NCBI GenBank assembly: GCA_007129225.1
Contig: SKVX01000267.1
Location: forward strand, 1-7,867
From: Halomonas sp.
GTDB taxonomy: Bacteria > Pseudomonadota > Gammaproteobacteria > Pseudomonadales > Halomonadaceae
Reading direction: 5' to 3'
Length of the DNA: 7,867 nt
Positions within the stretch are counted from its first letter, which is position 1. Each line of letters opens with the position of its first letter. Position numbers and translations under genes: made by a program. Below the pieces are notes generated by a model. The model did not search any database. It had not been told where the DNA came from and saw nothing but the letters and a program-made list of their open reading frames with translations. Below, piece by piece: positions 6,951 to 7,867 of this stretch.

Positions 6951-6956
6951 CTCCTT
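6951..6956 (-). promoter_or_regulatory. Ribosome binding site of pepP
   Basis: AAGGAG, read on the minus strand, lies five bases before the ATG at 6945. It is the best Shine-Dalgarno match in the window and fixes the pepP start. Confidence 0.75.
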
Positions 6957-6989
6957 GGATCGATAAAGTTGTCCCTGGGTTACGGGTAG

Positions 6990-7565
6990 TCAGTGCTGTG
7001 TGGGCTCGCCCGCTTCCACCTGTGGCTGCCCAGGCCTCTGCTCGGTATACAGCAGCATGGCGGCCATGCGAGCGTGCTCGGTCAGCGCAAACAGATCGTT
7101 CTCATTTTCGGAGCTGTCATCGATATCGGTCTCCATGGCAGCCAGTGCCGCCAGGTCGTCGATGGCCTCGCGCAGCGGGGCAGACCATCCCTCACGGGCC
7201 TCGCCACCGGCATCCTCGATCACCTCGAGAAACCCCAGCGTCCATTCGCGCAGCCCCTGGGCGCGCTCGGCCAGGGAGTAGAGCTCATCCGGCAACAGCG
7301 GCTCGTAGTTGAGCGAACTGTCCGCCAGCGTTTCCAGTGTCAGCCGCCGCCAGTCAAGCAAGGCCTCGGCGCTTTCCCGGTCCCGGGGCTGTTCCACTCC
7401 CAGCCCCAGGCAGACCTCCTCCAGCCAGCCGCTGGCGCTCAGCTCATGCAGGGCCAGCGAAGCACAGAGCCTTCCGTCGAGAAATGCGGGCGACTGCATG
7501 CTGCCGTGCAACAGGAACAGGTCGGCGATGGTGGAGAAATCGGGGCGTTCGTCGATCGATGACAT
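6990..7565 (-). CDS. ygfB: UPF0149 family protein YgfB
   Basis: This is an acidic, mostly helical, probably cytoplasmic protein of 191 residues (E. coli YgfB has 192 or 193). The family shows in an N-terminal helix with a LHG motif (19-21), LLPDE at 90-94, EWTLGFL at 107-113, the acidic stretch ETDIDDSSENEND at 145-157, and a closing EHARMAAMLLY helix near 163-173. The C-terminus ends PTQH, against PTLH in E. coli. The biochemical function is not established. In Pseudomonas aeruginosa, YgfB affects expression of the amidase gene ampDh3 and beta-lactam tolerance; whether that applies here is unknown. The open frame runs to 7664, but the ATG at 7565, with GGAAG (7571-7575) five bases upstream, matches the family length. 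It is the first gene of the presumed ygfB-pepP-ubiH-ubiI operon and is divergent from zapA, as in E. coli. Confidence 0.92.
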   Translation of the reverse strand: MSSIDERPDFSTIADLFLLHGSMQSPAFLDGRLCASLALHELSASGWLEEVCLGLGVEQPRDRESAEALLDWRRLTLETLADSSLNYEPLLPDELYSLAERAQGLREWTLGFLEVIEDAGGEAREGWSAPLREAIDDLAALAAMETDIDDSSENENDLFALTEHARMAAMLLYTEQRPGQPQVEAGEPTQH

Positions 7566-7570
7566 GACAA

Positions 7571-7575
7571 CTTCC
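7571..7575 (-). promoter_or_regulatory. Ribosome binding site deciding the ygfB start
   Basis: GGAAG on the minus strand lies five bases before the ATG at 7565. It excludes the 33-residue extension that the open frame would otherwise allow. Confidence 0.65.
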
Positions 7576-7599
7576 GTATGACAGGCTGCGAAGTGGGGC

Positions 7600-7659
7600 A
7601 TCCGGACTATCCCATGGCGCGTTGACCGCCCGTGAGAGCCTCTCTTATAGTGTCCGGAT
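7600..7659. repeat. Imperfect inverted repeat around the zapA promoter
   Basis: ATCCGGACTAT at 7600-7610 is the reverse complement of ATAG-TCCGGAT at 7647-7659, apart from a two-base TG insertion in the second arm. The arms flank the -35 box and overlap the -10 box of the predicted zapA promoter. Each arm contains the six-base palindrome TCCGGA. It could be a pair of operator half-sites or a coincidence. Confidence 0.3.
7622..7651 (+). promoter_or_regulatory. Predicted sigma-70 promoter of zapA
   Basis: TTGACC (7622-7627) and TATAGT (7646-7651) each match the sigma-70 consensus at five of six positions, with an 18-bp spacer. Transcription would start near 7658 and leave a leader of about 64 bases. 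On the opposite strand TATAAG (7649-7644) overlaps the same bases and could serve ygfB, but its -35 region is poor. A second weak minus-strand candidate is TTGTCA (7702-7697) with TATCAA (7677-7672), at a long 19-bp spacing. Confidence 0.6.
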
Positions 7660-7711
7660 ACCACGTCTTGATTGATAGGATGTTAACGCATCGGGCTGAC
7701 AAGCCGACACC

Positions 7712-7715
7712 GGAG
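7712..7715 (+). promoter_or_regulatory. Ribosome binding site of zapA
   Basis: GGAG lies six bases before the ATG at 7722 and supports that start. Two of its bases fall in a possible five-pair stem (GGGCT 7693-7697 with AGCCC 7714-7718). Confidence 0.65.
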
Positions 7716-7721
7716 CCCTCA

Positions 7722-7867
7722 ATGAGCGATGACACCTCTCGGCCAACCGCCGAGATCACCCTGCTGGGCCGCCATTATGTGTTTGCCTGCAATCCGGGCG
7801 AAGAGCACAAGCTGGACCGTGCCGCGCGCTACCTCGACCGGGCCATGCAGGGCATCCATTCCCAGAA
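7722..7867 (+). CDS. zapA: Cell division protein ZapA, N-terminal part
   Basis: The first 48 residues of ZapA are present, and the gene runs off the right edge. ZapA binds FtsZ in the cytoplasm, bundles its protofilaments and recruits ZapB to the Z-ring. After a short polar N-terminus the fragment reads AEITLLGRHYVFACNPGEE, the beta-strand and turn typical of the ZapA head domain. The helix HKLDRAARYLDRAMQGI follows, matching the place of the QAADDLNQRLQDL helix in E. coli. The start has a ribosome binding site and a promoter upstream. The position, divergent from ygfB, is the E. coli arrangement, where the 6S RNA gene (ssrS) follows zapA; that gene would lie outside this window. A complete ZapA has about 100-110 residues. 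Confidence 0.92.
   Translation, partial: MSDDTSRPTAEITLLGRHYVFACNPGEEHKLDRAARYLDRAMQGIHSQ

Noticed and set aside
6946..6989. Possible terminator in the ygfB-pepP gap (CCC/GGG arms)
   Set aside because: Only three pairs can form and there is no T-tract, so read-through into pepP is more likely.
7566..7664. A longer ygfB starting at 7664
   Set aside because: The extension would run through the predicted zapA -10/-35 region and exceed the family length. The ATG at 7565 has a good ribosome binding site.
7566..7721. 6S RNA (ssrS), expected near zapA and ygfB
   Set aside because: In related genomes it lies downstream of zapA. This 156-bp gap is too short and does not show the long, near-continuous hairpin with a central bubble.
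1..7867. Mobile element, CRISPR, phage or defence island
   Set aside because: All reading space is taken by conserved housekeeping genes in known synteny. No transposase, integrase, direct repeat series or tRNA is visible.

Overview
The window looks like ordinary chromosomal core DNA from a GC-rich gammaproteobacterium. Codon choice, the protein sequences and the gene order suggest a Halomonas-like member of the Oceanospirillales. That placement is an inference from protein style and synteny, not from a database search. Nearly every base lies in one of eight recognisable genes. I see no mobile element, CRISPR array, tRNA or rRNA.

Left half, + strand (1-3012): the 3' end of gpmI (cofactor-independent phosphoglycerate mutase), then envC (septal amidase activator) and ctpA (periplasmic S41 C-terminal processing protease). 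The gpmI-envC pair is also adjacent in E. coli, and an S41 protease next to envC is known from Pseudomonas. envC and ctpA both act on peptidoglycan remodelling in the periplasm. ctpA has its own plausible sigma-70 promoter and a good ribosome binding site, which set its start downstream of the longest open frame.

Right half, - strand (3009-7565): ygfB-pepP-ubiH-ubiI, in the same order as in E. coli. It encodes a UPF0149 protein, Xaa-Pro aminopeptidase II and two FAD monooxygenases of ubiquinone ring hydroxylation. The genes are closely spaced and probably form one operon read from right to left. zapA (Z-ring associated protein) starts divergently at 7722 and runs off the window. The 156-bp ygfB/zapA intergenic region holds a good zapA promoter whose -10 box overlaps a minus-strand -10-like box, and an imperfect inverted repeat brackets it.

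The two blocks meet tail to tail. The stop codons of ctpA and ubiI overlap by 4 bp, so there is no intergenic terminator. A 31-base stem-loop lies just inside the ubiI 3' end.

I found no undescribed system. The points worth a second look are small: a 7- to 8-codon frame bridging gpmI and envC, the EnvC LytM domain that keeps some but not all catalytic histidines, the ctpA/ubiI junction and its hairpin, a palindrome in the pepP-ubiH gap, and the divergent promoter architecture.
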